In this document: positions 1 through 8,375 of the stretch, one piece after another | Layout of the letters: each line of letters starts with the position of its first letter | Position numbering within the stretch: the first letter of the stretch is position 1 | NCBI GenBank assembly: GCA_049317645.1 | Contig: JBMOHV010000002.1 | Span: 1-50,992 of the forward strand | Direction of reading: 5' to 3' | DNA length: 50,992 bases | Source of the DNA: SYHX01 sp049317645 | GTDB taxonomy: Bacteria > Bacteroidota > Bacteroidia > UBA7662 | Program-made: the position numbers and the translations under genes | The notes under the pieces: model-generated | Database searches by the model: none | What the model was told of the DNA's origin: nothing | Seen by the model: only the letters and a program-made list of their open reading frames with translations

Positions 1-2
1 AA

Positions 3-110
3 GGAGGCGTAACCCCAGCGGTCACCGAACCCGATTCGGTCAAATACAAACTGCAACGTCACTACACCTTCCGCTACACGTTCCAGCCCAACGGGAGCCG
101 GGATTTCTAA
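3..110 (+). CDS. C-terminal end of a truncated protein, possibly an outer-membrane beta-barrel
   Basis: An open frame enters from the left edge and stops with TAA at 108-110, leaving 35 residues. The tail alternates aromatic and polar residues (HYTFRYTFQPNG) and ends in Phe. That is how the last strand of many outer-membrane barrels looks, but the piece is too short to assign a family. The stop lies only 6 bases from the 3' end of the convergent tRNA gene. The barrel reading is an inference; the reading frame itself is only moderately certain because no start can be seen. Confidence 0.5.
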   Translation, partial: GGVTPAVTEPDSVKYKLQRHYTFRYTFQPNGSRDF

Positions 111-116
111 AAATTG

Positions 117-190
117 TAGCGGGGAGCAGAATCGAACTGCCGACCTTAGGGTTATGAATCCTACGCTCTAACCATCTGAGCTACCCCGCC
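117..190 (-). tRNA. tRNA-Met (anticodon CAT)
   Basis: The reverse complement folds into a 74-nt cloverleaf: a 7-bp acceptor stem GGCGGGG/CCCCGCT (outer pair G-T), D arm GCTC...GAGC, anticodon loop TTCATAA with CAT, variable loop AGGTC, and T arm with TTCGATT. The discriminator is A and CCA is not encoded. The anticodon stem closes on an A-C mismatch next to the loop. A CAT anticodon could also be tRNA-Ile with a modified C. The elongator Met reading is preferred from the overall sequence; it lacks the C1-A72 mismatch typical of bacterial initiators. Confidence 0.93.
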
Positions 191-230
191 TCAAAGAACA
201 AATAGACCGCTTTGGGCGGTTGATGGGCGG

Positions 231-238
231 CAAATATA
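231..238 (-). promoter_or_regulatory. -7 promoter element for the tRNA gene
   Basis: The minus strand reads TATATTTG, an exact match to the Bacteroidota -7 consensus TAnnTTTG. It would start transcription near 225, about 35 nt before the mature tRNA 5' end at 190. No clear -33 TTTG was found at the proper spacing. The region 191-388 otherwise shows no convincing gene. Confidence 0.5.
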
Positions 239-388
239 CATCAAGGAGCCTTGGAACTGCATTTCTTGCTGCAGTATCGCACCTGTTCCCAATTCAAGAT
301 CCATTTGCGGCGCCAAGCAAAGCTGCGGCCGCAGGTTGGACAGATTTTGGTGGGCAGAAAGGGCTTTCGGTGAGCGGTTGCCATCCAA

Positions 389-859
389 TTACTTGGCGGG
401 AAACAGGGCCTCCATGGCCTTGGTGCGGTATTCGAATATTTCTTGGAGCTGACCTCGAATCAAGAGATGCTGGGCCAAATCCCCCAAGATGCCCAAGGGC
501 GGGATGTAGGAAACCCGGTCTTCCATCCAGGTGCCGCCGTCCCCTGGGGTGAGTCGATGCTCATGGTGCCAGAAGCGGTAAGGTCCCAGAACCTGCTCAT
601 CCACAAAGTAGGAGCCGTGTTCGATTTCCGAAATACGGGTGACCCAGGTGGTGGTCCACCCCGGAAGGGGGCGAACGCGGTAGGCAATAATCATCCCAGA
701 ATGCATAACGGGTGGCAAATCAGGGGTTTGAATTTGAAAACCCATGCGGGGTGGGGTGATGCGAGCCAAATTGCGGGGGGTGGCCACAAAGTCCCAGAGG
801 GTTTCCGGGGAGGCCGGCAACCATTGTTTTTCGTAAAGCTGATAAAATCCCATGACCAA
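389..859 (-). CDS. SRPBCC (START-like) ligand-binding family protein
   Basis: A 156-residue soluble protein. The N-terminal pattern (a short hydrophobic strand, then LPASPETLWDFVATPRNL) and the spaced mid-protein strands resemble the SRPBCC/polyketide-cyclase fold, close to the group of short stand-alone ligand-binding proteins (COG4276-like). Members bind hydrophobic ligands in a deep cavity; the ligand here is unknown. There are two possible starts, at 859 and 853. The N-terminal end overlaps the divergent extended frame of the LptF/G gene, but the likely start of that gene (936) leaves a short divergent gap. No signal peptide is seen, so it is probably cytoplasmic. Confidence 0.8.
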   Translation of the reverse strand: MVMGFYQLYEKQWLPASPETLWDFVATPRNLARITPPRMGFQIQTPDLPPVMHSGMIIAYRVRPLPGWTTTWVTRISEIEHGSYFVDEQVLGPYRFWHHEHRLTPGDGGTWMEDRVSYIPPLGILGDLAQHLLIRGQLQEIFEYRTKAMEALFPAK

Positions 860-935
860 TCAACACATCAGGACACGCTTCGTTTTGATTCCGGTGGTTT
901 TAGGACGATTTTTGGGCATAGAGCGCTACGGCGCG

Positions 936-2309
936 ATGAACCTCCCCATGAATCGTTTATCCAGCATGCTCATCAGGGCCTTTGCCCTGCCCTTGGTGGC
1001 GACTTTTTTGATTGTGCAGTTCATCCTGGTCATGCAATTTCTGTGGCTTTACATCGATGACCTGGTGGGCAAAGGCTTGGAATGGTGGATCATCGCCGAG
1101 CTCATCTTTTACGCCTCGGCCAGTTTTGTGCCAATGGCTCTGCCCTTGGCCCTTCTTTTGGCTTCCATTATGACGCTGGGTAACCTGGCGGAGAACGGGG
1201 AATTGACGGCCATCAAAGCATCGGGGATTTCGTTCATGCGTTTTTTGCGTCCACTGTTGGTCGTGGTTGTAGGGATTTCGATGCTGGCTTTTTATTTCTC
1301 GGATACCCTGCTCCCCTCCTCTCGGCTCAAATTTGGTTCGCTCCTGTACGATGTTCAACAAAAAAAGCCATCCCTCGCCATCAAGCCCGGCGTTTTTTAC
1401 CAAGACATCGAAGGCTATTCCCTGATGGTCCGTCGCAAAGGCAAGGATCCGCAGACCCTTCTTGGTATTTGGATCTACGACCGGACGATTTCGGGATCCT
1501 ACCCCCAGGTCACCTACGCCAAACAAGGCCGGTTGATTCACAGCCCGGACCAGCGTTTTTTGACCATCGAACTCCGCAACGGCTTCACCTACGCGGACCG
1601 TACCCCATCGGGCAAAACCAACCTAAGCGATGGTGAATCCAGGATTCGTTTCAAAAAGCAAGAGATTCATTTGGACCTCAGCCAACTCAAACTGCGGCGT
1701 AGCGACGAAAGCCTCTTCAAAGATTATTATTCCATGCTCAATTCCAAGCAGTTACGACTGGCTATTGACTCCCTGCGTCGCGACAATGCCAGCCGTGATT
1801 CGGCCCTCAATGCTTTGATATTGGGGCAGTATCACTTTGGTCGACCCCATTCCGATCCCGTTTTTGATTCAGCGTTGACCGAAGGGATTCCGCCTTCGAC
1901 TTGGAACGACCCCGAACTATCGCAGGAGGCCCTTCGCCAAATCCAAACGGTGCGATCCTACACCGATATGAAAAACCGGGAAATGCAGAGTCGCAAAGAA
2001 CTGACTGCACGTTATGTTATCGAATTGCATCGAAAATTTTCTTTGTCTTTTGCCTGCATTCTTTTGTTTTTGCTAGGAGCCCCGCTGGGCGCCATCATTC
2101 GCAAAGGAGGTCTGGGCATGCCAACGGTGGTGGCCATTGCAGGGTTTTTGGTTTATCATATCCTGACCATGACCAGCGAAAAATTAGCCCGGGAAGGGAG
2201 TCTGGCTCCGGAATGGTCCATGTGGATTTCCAGCCTGTTCCTATTGCCGGTAGCCCTGGTTTTGGTTTACCGAGCCAACCGAGACCGAACTTTTCGTTGG
2301 ATTAGCTGA
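936..2309 (+). CDS. LptF/LptG family permease (lipopolysaccharide export)
   Basis: An inner-membrane permease of the YjgP/YjgQ family, which forms the transmembrane part of the Lpt ABC transporter that extracts LPS for delivery to the outer membrane. From ATG 936 it has 457 residues. Three hydrophobic segments lie near the N terminus (about residues 13-38, 52-80 and 103-122), then a long periplasmic beta-rich domain, then a C-terminal bundle carrying the family hallmark GAPLGAIIRKGGLGMP. The frame is open upstream to 852, but that extension is not family-like; ATG 936 or 948 is preferred. The following glycosyltransferase starts 10 bases after the stop, so the two may be co-transcribed. I cannot tell LptF from LptG. 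Confidence 0.88.
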   Translation: MNLPMNRLSSMLIRAFALPLVATFLIVQFILVMQFLWLYIDDLVGKGLEWWIIAELIFYASASFVPMALPLALLLASIMTLGNLAENGELTAIKASGISFMRFLRPLLVVVVGISMLAFYFSDTLLPSSRLKFGSLLYDVQQKKPSLAIKPGVFYQDIEGYSLMVRRKGKDPQTLLGIWIYDRTISGSYPQVTYAKQGRLIHSPDQRFLTIELRNGFTYADRTPSGKTNLSDGESRIRFKKQEIHLDLSQLKLRRSDESLFKDYYSMLNSKQLRLAIDSLRRDNASRDSALNALILGQYHFGRPHSDPVFDSALTEGIPPSTWNDPELSQEALRQIQTVRSYTDMKNREMQSRKELTARYVIELHRKFSLSFACILLFLLGAPLGAIIRKGGLGMPTVVAIAGFLVYHILTMTSEKLAREGSLAPEWSMWISSLFLLPVALVLVYRANRDRTFRWIS

Positions 2310-2319
2310 AGAACCGGTC

Positions 2320-3579
2320 ATGGACACAGCCTCCTCTTCCCTGAAGGTCCTTCAGGTTTACAACCGAATCCCCTACCCCGTGCGGGATGGAGGGGTCAAA
2401 GCGGTGCACCATATGGCCACCTGTTTGGAGCAATTAGGGCACAAGGTTCGCTGGTTTTGCATGAATCCCACCCGAAACCGGGTCGAACCCTCGGAGCTTC
2501 CATCGGACTTGGCCCAAGGCCGAAGGATGCAAACCGTGGACCTGCGCAGCGATATCTCGGTGTTCGGAGCCCTGCTTTCGTTGTTTCAACGCAAACCCTA
2601 CCACCTCAGTCGTTTTGAACAAGACGACGTTTCCAAAAAACTACGCCAAACCCTGGATGAAGAGCAACCGGACATGGTCCTCGTGGAGGGGCTTGCGGCC
2701 GCGCTCTACTTGCCTTTGTTGCGCCTATACCCGGTGCGAGTTTTCTACAGAGCTCACAATGTCGAAAGTGAAATCTTGCGCCAAAAAGCCCGTTCCTATC
2801 CCCGTTGGCATCCCTTGTTTTGGTGGCTAGGCTTGGAATACCGCAAAGTGTTAGCGTTTGAAAAAAAAATATTGAACGAATCCGACGCCGTCTTGGCAAT
2901 CAGCGCCGAAGACGCCGTAACATTATCCAAAATGCAGTCTTCCCCCAAGCCCGTGATGACCTTGGGCTACTGGCCACCAAATCCATCCACCCCAAAAGAC
3001 CTTGCGGCCTTTCATAACAACGCTCAAGGACTACGAGGGCCGGACCATCCCGGGCTCCGCTTGGGATTCATCGGCACCTTGGATTGGTTGCCCAACTTGG
3101 ATGCCGTTCAGTGGTTTTTGGAGGATTGGCTTCCTCAATTCCGCACGATTCATCCATCGCCAACCTTCCACCTCGCCGGCCGCAAGATGCCTTCTGGATT
3201 GGGAGCGGATCTCCCAGGGGTCGTGGTTCACGGCGAAGTAGAGGACGCCTCCGCCTTTATGGCGCAATGCGACCTTCTGGTGATGCCATTGCGCATGGGA
3301 AGCGGTCTCAAAATCAAGGCCCTGGAGGCCATTTGGTTGGGCATTCCCCTCCTTTCGACCGCCCTGGGGGTTCAGGGGCTGGGCCTGCGGCCTCGTTTGG
3401 ACTATTGGCCGGCCGAAAACCCTGCAGACTTTCTTGAAGGTCTTCAAAGACTCCACGCAGAGCCCGAGCTATTGGACCAACTGCGGCAAAACGCCCTCCA
3501 AACGCTGAAGAACCACCTTCAACCGGATCTTCAATTGAAGAGCCTTTCGGCCCTGCTTCAACCTTTAACTTCGGCTTGA
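2320..3579 (+). CDS. Glycosyltransferase, GT4-like (group 1)
   Basis: A 419-residue GT-B fold glycosyltransferase. The N-terminal domain begins VLQVYNRIPYP and carries the Gly-rich acceptor-side loop RDGGVKAVHHMA. A conserved YRAHNVES block follows near residue 145. The C-terminal domain has GFIGTLDWLPNLDAV and the nucleotide-sugar site GSGLKIKALEAIWLGIP, containing the Glu-x7-Glu-like pattern of retaining GT4 enzymes. It probably adds a sugar from a nucleotide donor to a polysaccharide or glycolipid at the cytoplasmic face. It sits 10 bases after the LptF/G gene and 4 bases before another glycosyltransferase, so it likely forms an operon with them. The substrate is unknown. Confidence 0.87.
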   Translation: MDTASSSLKVLQVYNRIPYPVRDGGVKAVHHMATCLEQLGHKVRWFCMNPTRNRVEPSELPSDLAQGRRMQTVDLRSDISVFGALLSLFQRKPYHLSRFEQDDVSKKLRQTLDEEQPDMVLVEGLAAALYLPLLRLYPVRVFYRAHNVESEILRQKARSYPRWHPLFWWLGLEYRKVLAFEKKILNESDAVLAISAEDAVTLSKMQSSPKPVMTLGYWPPNPSTPKDLAAFHNNAQGLRGPDHPGLRLGFIGTLDWLPNLDAVQWFLEDWLPQFRTIHPSPTFHLAGRKMPSGLGADLPGVVVHGEVEDASAFMAQCDLLVMPLRMGSGLKIKALEAIWLGIPLLSTALGVQGLGLRPRLDYWPAENPADFLEGLQRLHAEPELLDQLRQNALQTLKNHLQPDLQLKSLSALLQPLTSA

Positions 3580-3583
3580 ATCC

Positions 3584-4771
3584 ATGTGGTCGTTTGTAAC
3601 AGGTTTGCTATCATCCGCTGCGCTCTTTCACAGCTACATCCTCTACCCCTGGCATATGCGCCGGGCGGCCCGTCATCAAGAAGACTTTGAACCGCTGGAG
3701 TCGTTTCCGGAGGTCGTCATCCTGATGGCGGCCCGCAACGAAGAAAAGCATATCCGCCCCAAAGTCCTTTCGGTCTTTCGCTCTTCCTACCCCAAGGCCA
3801 AGATTAAATTCTATGTCGGAACCGATGCCTGTACCGACCAAACCGATCCCATCCTGGAAGAACTAACGACCGTCTACCCGGGTTTGAGGCATCGCCGCTT
3901 TGAAAAAAGAACCGGCAAGCCCCGTATCATTCAAGCCCTCTACGAAGAGGTCTGCCTCGAAAACCCCGAGGACGCCATCCTGGTTCTTACCGATGCCGAT
4001 ACGCTTTTGGAAGAAAAAACCTTGGCAGAATTGGTGCTTCCATTTGGAGAAACAAACGTCGGTGGGGTGCAGGCTCGCATTTTGGCGATCCAACCGGATC
4101 AAACCCAGTCCACCAAGGTCTCGGCACCCGAAATCCAATACCTGGAACGGGAAATGATCACCAAGCAAGGCGAATCCCAACGCGGTTGTGTCATGGGAGG
4201 CTACGGGGCCCTCATGGCTTTGCGCTGCTCGGATTTCCAAAAAGTCCCTGAAGGCTTTATTGTCGATGATTTTTATTGGTTCGCGGCCATCTTGCGCAGA
4301 GGTCGGCGAGTGGTTTTTGCCCCCAACGCCGTGGCCCGTATGCCCATTGAAGGCGATGCAGCTGTACAGTTCCGCCGCAAACGCCGATTGGGCAAAGGCA
4401 ACCTCCAAAACTTATGGGCCTTCCGCGCCCTGGCCCTGAATCCCCGCCTGGCCTATGCATGGATTTCTCACAAAGTCATCCGTTGGCTGAGTCCTTGGCT
4501 CCTGCTGGTCACCGTTTTGTCCTGGGGATGGGCCTTGAGTGGCAGCGCATGGGGACTGGCCTTGGTATTCCTGGGCGGAATTGAATTCACCGCCCTCTTG
4601 TTTTTGATTCAGCGCAATCGACGAACTCCCGCCGTTTGGGCCCAACGCTTGGGTGCTCCTTTGCATTTCTTGCACATGAATCTGGCCCTGGCCCTAGGGG
4701 CCTGGGATTTGTTATGGGAAAAAGTAAGGGGACGACAGGGCCGCGTTTGGTGGGATAACCAAAAGCCCTAA
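3584..4771 (+). CDS. Membrane-anchored GT2 glycosyltransferase
   Basis: A 395-residue GT-A enzyme. A hydrophobic N-terminal segment precedes the GT2 core VVILMAARNEEKHI. The DxD-type metal site is VLTDADTLL, the acceptor-side acidic residues lie in IVDDFYWFAAILRRG, and QFRRKRRLGKGN stands where processive family members have QxxRW. Two or three C-terminal membrane helices follow, ending near WDLLWEKV. It probably polymerises or extends an envelope polysaccharide at the inner membrane. It starts 4 bases after the preceding GT4 gene. Its last 4 bases overlap the end of the convergent DUF6588-like gene. Confidence 0.87.
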   Translation: MWSFVTGLLSSAALFHSYILYPWHMRRAARHQEDFEPLESFPEVVILMAARNEEKHIRPKVLSVFRSSYPKAKIKFYVGTDACTDQTDPILEELTTVYPGLRHRRFEKRTGKPRIIQALYEEVCLENPEDAILVLTDADTLLEEKTLAELVLPFGETNVGGVQARILAIQPDQTQSTKVSAPEIQYLEREMITKQGESQRGCVMGGYGALMALRCSDFQKVPEGFIVDDFYWFAAILRRGRRVVFAPNAVARMPIEGDAAVQFRRKRRLGKGNLQNLWAFRALALNPRLAYAWISHKVIRWLSPWLLLVTVLSWGWALSGSAWGLALVFLGGIEFTALLFLIQRNRRTPAVWAQRLGAPLHFLHMNLALALGAWDLLWEKVRGRQGRVWWDNQKP

Positions 4772-5964
4772 AATCCAACCGACAAACCGCCGCAATACCC
4801 TTTGTATTCACCCAAGGTGAATGCCTCGGCATGCACGGCAATCATCAGGATCTTGGCCCTTACGCCAAGCCCCATTCGCAAGGTGCGGTTGCTTTTGGTT
4901 TCGATATCCAAGGGCTTGTCCAGCGAGGTCCATTCCTCGGTGAACCGCAAAGGATTGTTTGGATCGGGGGTCAAACCGCTGCGTATCGGGTAATTTCCTT
5001 CGGCCACCAAGCGAAAAGTAGATTCCTGCATGCCCACACTCGCAAAACCGGTGACCATGAGAATTTTTTTGGAGAGAATCAGGCCGAGGCCCGTTGCCCT
5101 CCCTTCCATAAACAGCCGTTGCTTTGAAAAATCCTCGGAACCGTTGATCCGATAATCCGCCAAAACCAGGTTCCCAGGAAGGGTGCGTGGATAATCCGAA
5201 GCGCTTGGTCCGTCAACGCGGGTATCCAGGGCGTAACTCATCCGAGAATGATTGGCATAAACACTCATGCTCAGAGGAAAGCGCTTGAGGACCGGAATCC
5301 ATTGCAATAGCTCGTGTTTGATGCCGACCCCCCAAAAACGAATCTCTCCTCGTAACAAATTATCAGGCACCAAATTCCCTCCCACGGTCGATAGATCCAA
5401 AACCGGCGCATACCGAATATTGAGCTCGGTATTTTTGATCAGGCCGATATTGGCTTGGATATAAGGCGCAAACACATTACGCATTCCCAATCCTTTGAGC
5501 AGATCCGGCAACGTATCCAATGCGACCGATCGCAGGCCACCCGGAGCGGTGGAATCTGCCAAAGTTCCAAACACAACCCAGGATGGCGATGCGGCATTTC
5601 GTTCGCCGGCAATGGTGGGAACCCGATCGGCCTGCCCTCCCAAGGGGCGTATGTTCTGCAAGCCCAAGGCATTGGCATCAAAGGTCCGGTCTGTTTCGGG
5701 CAGGGTCAACATGGTGGCCCCGGCCTGGACATTGAAGCGTAGGAGTTTAAGAGAATTGGCTGTATTGAACCAGTTTTGACCCAAAGCCTGCGAAAAACCC
5801 CGACCCAACGGGCCCACATAGGCGCCCACCAAACGATTGGCATCTTCACGGCCTCCGGATAACACCCCCAGGGCTGCATCCTGGGCACGGACCTTGGTCA
5901 TGGTACATCCAAAGACAACTACAAGGATAAAATACAAGGAGGAGGAGCGGAAGAAATGATTCAT
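4768..5964 (-). CDS. DUF6588-like outer-membrane protein
   Basis: A 398-residue exported protein. Residues 1-27 form a signal peptide (basic start, hydrophobic core, likely cut after RAQ). The rest resembles the DUF6588 family, seen mostly in Bacteroidota: a polar N-terminal part (GREDANRLVGAYVGPLGRG), then many alternating beta-strands that end in GYCGGLSVGF with a terminal Phe, as in outer-membrane barrels. The family has no established function. The segment VVVFGC could suggest a lipobox, but the Phe before Gly-Cys fits poorly. It lies 60 bases downstream of the GT9 gene with a hairpin in between. Confidence 0.72.
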   Translation of the reverse strand: MNHFFRSSSLYFILVVVFGCTMTKVRAQDAALGVLSGGREDANRLVGAYVGPLGRGFSQALGQNWFNTANSLKLLRFNVQAGATMLTLPETDRTFDANALGLQNIRPLGGQADRVPTIAGERNAASPSWVVFGTLADSTAPGGLRSVALDTLPDLLKGLGMRNVFAPYIQANIGLIKNTELNIRYAPVLDLSTVGGNLVPDNLLRGEIRFWGVGIKHELLQWIPVLKRFPLSMSVYANHSRMSYALDTRVDGPSASDYPRTLPGNLVLADYRINGSEDFSKQRLFMEGRATGLGLILSKKILMVTGFASVGMQESTFRLVAEGNYPIRSGLTPDPNNPLRFTEEWTSLDKPLDIETKSNRTLRMGLGVRAKILMIAVHAEAFTLGEYKGYCGGLSVGF

Positions 5965-5997
5965 TGTGTTCCTGTTAAAGTGAAAGGCAAACCGAAT

Positions 5998-6015
5998 ACG
6001 GCGAAGATACGCCGT
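5998..6015 (-). terminator. Hairpin between the GT9 and DUF6588-like genes
   Basis: A perfect 6-bp GC-rich stem, ACGGCG / CGCCGT, with a 6-nt loop, 10 bases after the GT9 stop on the minus strand. The run that follows (ATTCGGTTTG) is only moderately T-rich, so this could be a weak intrinsic terminator or a leader hairpin of the DUF6588-like mRNA. Confidence 0.4.
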
Positions 6016-6024
6016 AAGGATAAA

Positions 6025-7182
6025 TCAAATACGATCGGAAGCAGGAAGGTTCGCCAAAGCTGGGGGTCTCAATTCCAAAACAGCCTGCAAGACTTCCTCC
6101 ACTTGAATCCGATTCATGCAGGGGTTGTCCGGAAGAACACAGCGGATTTGGCCGCAGGGGTTGCAGGGTAATTTTTTGTGCAATGCCCTGAAAAATGGCA
6201 CTTTGGGAGAAAATATTTCGGGCTCCCCTGGCCCAAAAAGCCCTACCGTGGGACAACCGGCGGCGACCGCTAAGTGCATGGGACCGCTTTCATTTCCAAC
6301 CATCAGATGCGCCCCTGCCAACAAAGGAATCAACCTCGATACAGGGCGGCCCTCCATCCAAGTATGAGTTTCAAAATCCAGCATTGCGCGGATGCGCTCC
6401 ACATCGCCTTGCTCATCCGGTGTTCCAACAAAAACAATGTCCAAATCCATTTCGGCGTGCAATCGGCGTGCCAATTCGGCCCAGCGATGTAGCGACCATC
6501 TTCGTAACAATTTTCGGGCCCCGGTATGGAGAATCGCGTAATGCGTCAAATCGTGCCGATTCAAAAAGAGCTCGGCCTCCGTACGAGCGGCCGGGACGGT
6601 CCTCAACAGACTTTGACCGGGCTGATCCATGCCCATACATCGCAGGCTTTCCTCCGGACCCGCCTTCAGCCAAGGACCCGCCAGTACCAGGTTGATATCC
6701 CATTCATGGAGCTGAGGCTTGCCTACCAAGCGACGCTGCAAACGAATCGTGCCCCGATCTCGGCGCGCTCTCACCCCGATCTTCAAAGCATAGAGGAGCG
6801 TTCGCCAGTTTCCCCTCCCCTCAATAACCACATCGTAAGCCATTTCGGGAGGGGGTGCTTGTTCTTTCCATACTCGATGAAGCCCATCTTGACCCTCCAT
6901 CCACTCTCCAACCGTACGATTGCACCATAGATCGATTTTGGCACCGGGATTGTCCTTCGCAAGGGCCTTGATCATGGGGAGGGTGGTGACCATATCTCCG
7001 ATTTCGTCCAATCGTATGACCAAAAAACGCAAGCCCCCACCGCTCCTGTTTTCTTCGGCCCTCCTAAGGCGGCGTCCGAAGGGATGAAACAAGGTACCCA
7101 ACAAGGGCCAAAACAGTCCGCAAAGGGCCGAGACCCCAAAGTACAAGCGCTCGTTTCGCAACATCCCTGCAAATCTGAGCAT
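6025..7182 (-). CDS. GT9 glycosyltransferase (heptosyltransferase-like)
   Basis: A 385-residue member of the ADP-heptose:LPS heptosyltransferase family (GT9). The N-terminal domain has FLVIRLDEIGDMVTTLPMIKAL near residue 50. The C-terminal domain has LLAGAHLMVGNESGPMHLA, with the GxSGPxH block that contacts the donor, followed by GCPTVGLFGPGEPE. GT9 enzymes build the LPS inner core or other envelope glycans. In this phylum the donor need not be ADP-heptose, so the sugar is left open. The frame extends to a TTG at 7188; ATG 7182 is preferred. It is divergent from the Wzz-like gene across an 89-base gap. Confidence 0.86.
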   Translation of the reverse strand: MLRFAGMLRNERLYFGVSALCGLFWPLLGTLFHPFGRRLRRAEENRSGGGLRFLVIRLDEIGDMVTTLPMIKALAKDNPGAKIDLWCNRTVGEWMEGQDGLHRVWKEQAPPPEMAYDVVIEGRGNWRTLLYALKIGVRARRDRGTIRLQRRLVGKPQLHEWDINLVLAGPWLKAGPEESLRCMGMDQPGQSLLRTVPAARTEAELFLNRHDLTHYAILHTGARKLLRRWSLHRWAELARRLHAEMDLDIVFVGTPDEQGDVERIRAMLDFETHTWMEGRPVSRLIPLLAGAHLMVGNESGPMHLAVAAGCPTVGLFGPGEPEIFSPKVPFFRALHKKLPCNPCGQIRCVLPDNPCMNRIQVEEVLQAVLELRPPALANLPASDRI

Positions 7183-7271
7183 AAACAACCCTTCTTGGAA
7201 CGCTGACCACGGCGATGGGTGGTCCCTAGGCTGTATTTTTACGATTCATCAAGCGTTGAGACCCCCAAACC

Positions 7272-8375
7272 ATGCCAAACAACCAAAACGAATACGATTC
7301 CTCGGGAATTTTTCGGTTCCTCTGGACCCACCGCCTTTTGCTGGGCCTAGGCGGCCTGAGCGGAGCCTTGTTAGGTGTCCTTTTTTCGTCCTCCTGGTTT
7401 GTCACCCCCCTCTATGAATCCAAAGTCGTTTTTTACCCTGCAACGGTGAATTCGATTTCCAAGGCCCTCCTCTCGGACAACCCTTCCGACAAAACCGATG
7501 TTATGGAATTCGGGGCCGAGGAGCAGAGTGACCAACTGATTCAAGTTTTGTATTCGGACGATATTCGCGATAGCATTGTTAGTCGATTTGACTTGATGAA
7601 CCATTACGAAATTCCTGTCAATGCCAAATTTCGTAACACTTTATTGCAAAAAGAATACGAAAAACTCATTCAATTTAAACGAACGGAATACATGTCGGTG
7701 GAAATCACCGTCCGGGACCGGGATCCTAAGACTGCAGCCGAAATCGCCAATACCATCGCCGCTCTCCTGGACCAAACCAAAAACAAAATTCAGAGTGAAC
7801 AGGCCCAAAAGTCTTTTAAAATCGTTGAAAATCAATACCTTGCCAAGAAAGCTTGGATCGAAAAGCTCAACGATTCCCTTAATTTTTTTCGTTCGCAAGG
7901 CATCTTTGATTACGACCTTCAAGCAGACCACCTCACCGAAGTTCAGGTTCAATCCTTGTCGACCCGAGCCGAGGCCCAGGGCAAACTTGAAATCCTGCGC
8001 AAGCTCAAGGTCAGCGAATCCGATACCGGCATTATCAACAACCTGGCGAGGCAGCAGGGCAGCGAAGCATCTTTAAAGGATATAGGTCGCCAGCTCAAAG
8101 TTCTAGAGCTTTACGGAGGCGCCTACAATTCGGTCAAGGAACAACTCGAAAAAGAGAACGAAGAATTGGTCAAGGTCCGAATGCGCTACGATCGCTCCCG
8201 GGTTGACTTGGAAGAGGTGCTTCCGGTCAAATTTCTGGTGAATTCTGCCCGGCCATCCGAAAAGAAGGCCTACCCGGTGCGTTGGCTGATTGTGGTCCTG
8301 GCCGGGACCGGCTCCTTGATCCTGGCCGCCCTTTACGCGACTTTTCGGCATCATTTACAGGAACTGAAAGATTAA
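7272..8375 (+). CDS. Wzz/GumC-like polysaccharide chain-length determinant
   Basis: A 367-residue inner-membrane protein with the layout of polysaccharide co-polymerases: a short cytoplasmic start, TM1 at about residues 18-42 (LLLGLGGLSGALLGVLF), a large periplasmic part rich in coiled-coil helices (about 45-325), and TM2 near the C terminus (about 338-358). These proteins set the length of O-antigen or capsule chains. There is no C-terminal tyrosine autokinase domain, so it is the short Wzz-type form. The stop and the next start share one base (TAATG at 8373-8377), which couples it to the O-antigen ligase/polymerase gene. A weak -7-like box TATTTTTA lies at 7234-7241. Confidence 0.84.
   Translation: MPNNQNEYDSSGIFRFLWTHRLLLGLGGLSGALLGVLFSSSWFVTPLYESKVVFYPATVNSISKALLSDNPSDKTDVMEFGAEEQSDQLIQVLYSDDIRDSIVSRFDLMNHYEIPVNAKFRNTLLQKEYEKLIQFKRTEYMSVEITVRDRDPKTAAEIANTIAALLDQTKNKIQSEQAQKSFKIVENQYLAKKAWIEKLNDSLNFFRSQGIFDYDLQADHLTEVQVQSLSTRAEAQGKLEILRKLKVSESDTGIINNLARQQGSEASLKDIGRQLKVLELYGGAYNSVKEQLEKENEELVKVRMRYDRSRVDLEEVLPVKFLVNSARPSEKKAYPVRWLIVVLAGTGSLILAALYATFRHHLQELKD

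Noticed and set aside
191..388. 65-codon minus-strand ORF next to the tRNA gene
   Set aside because: No family resemblance, irregular composition, and it contains the exact -7 promoter box of the tRNA gene. It is treated as non-coding.
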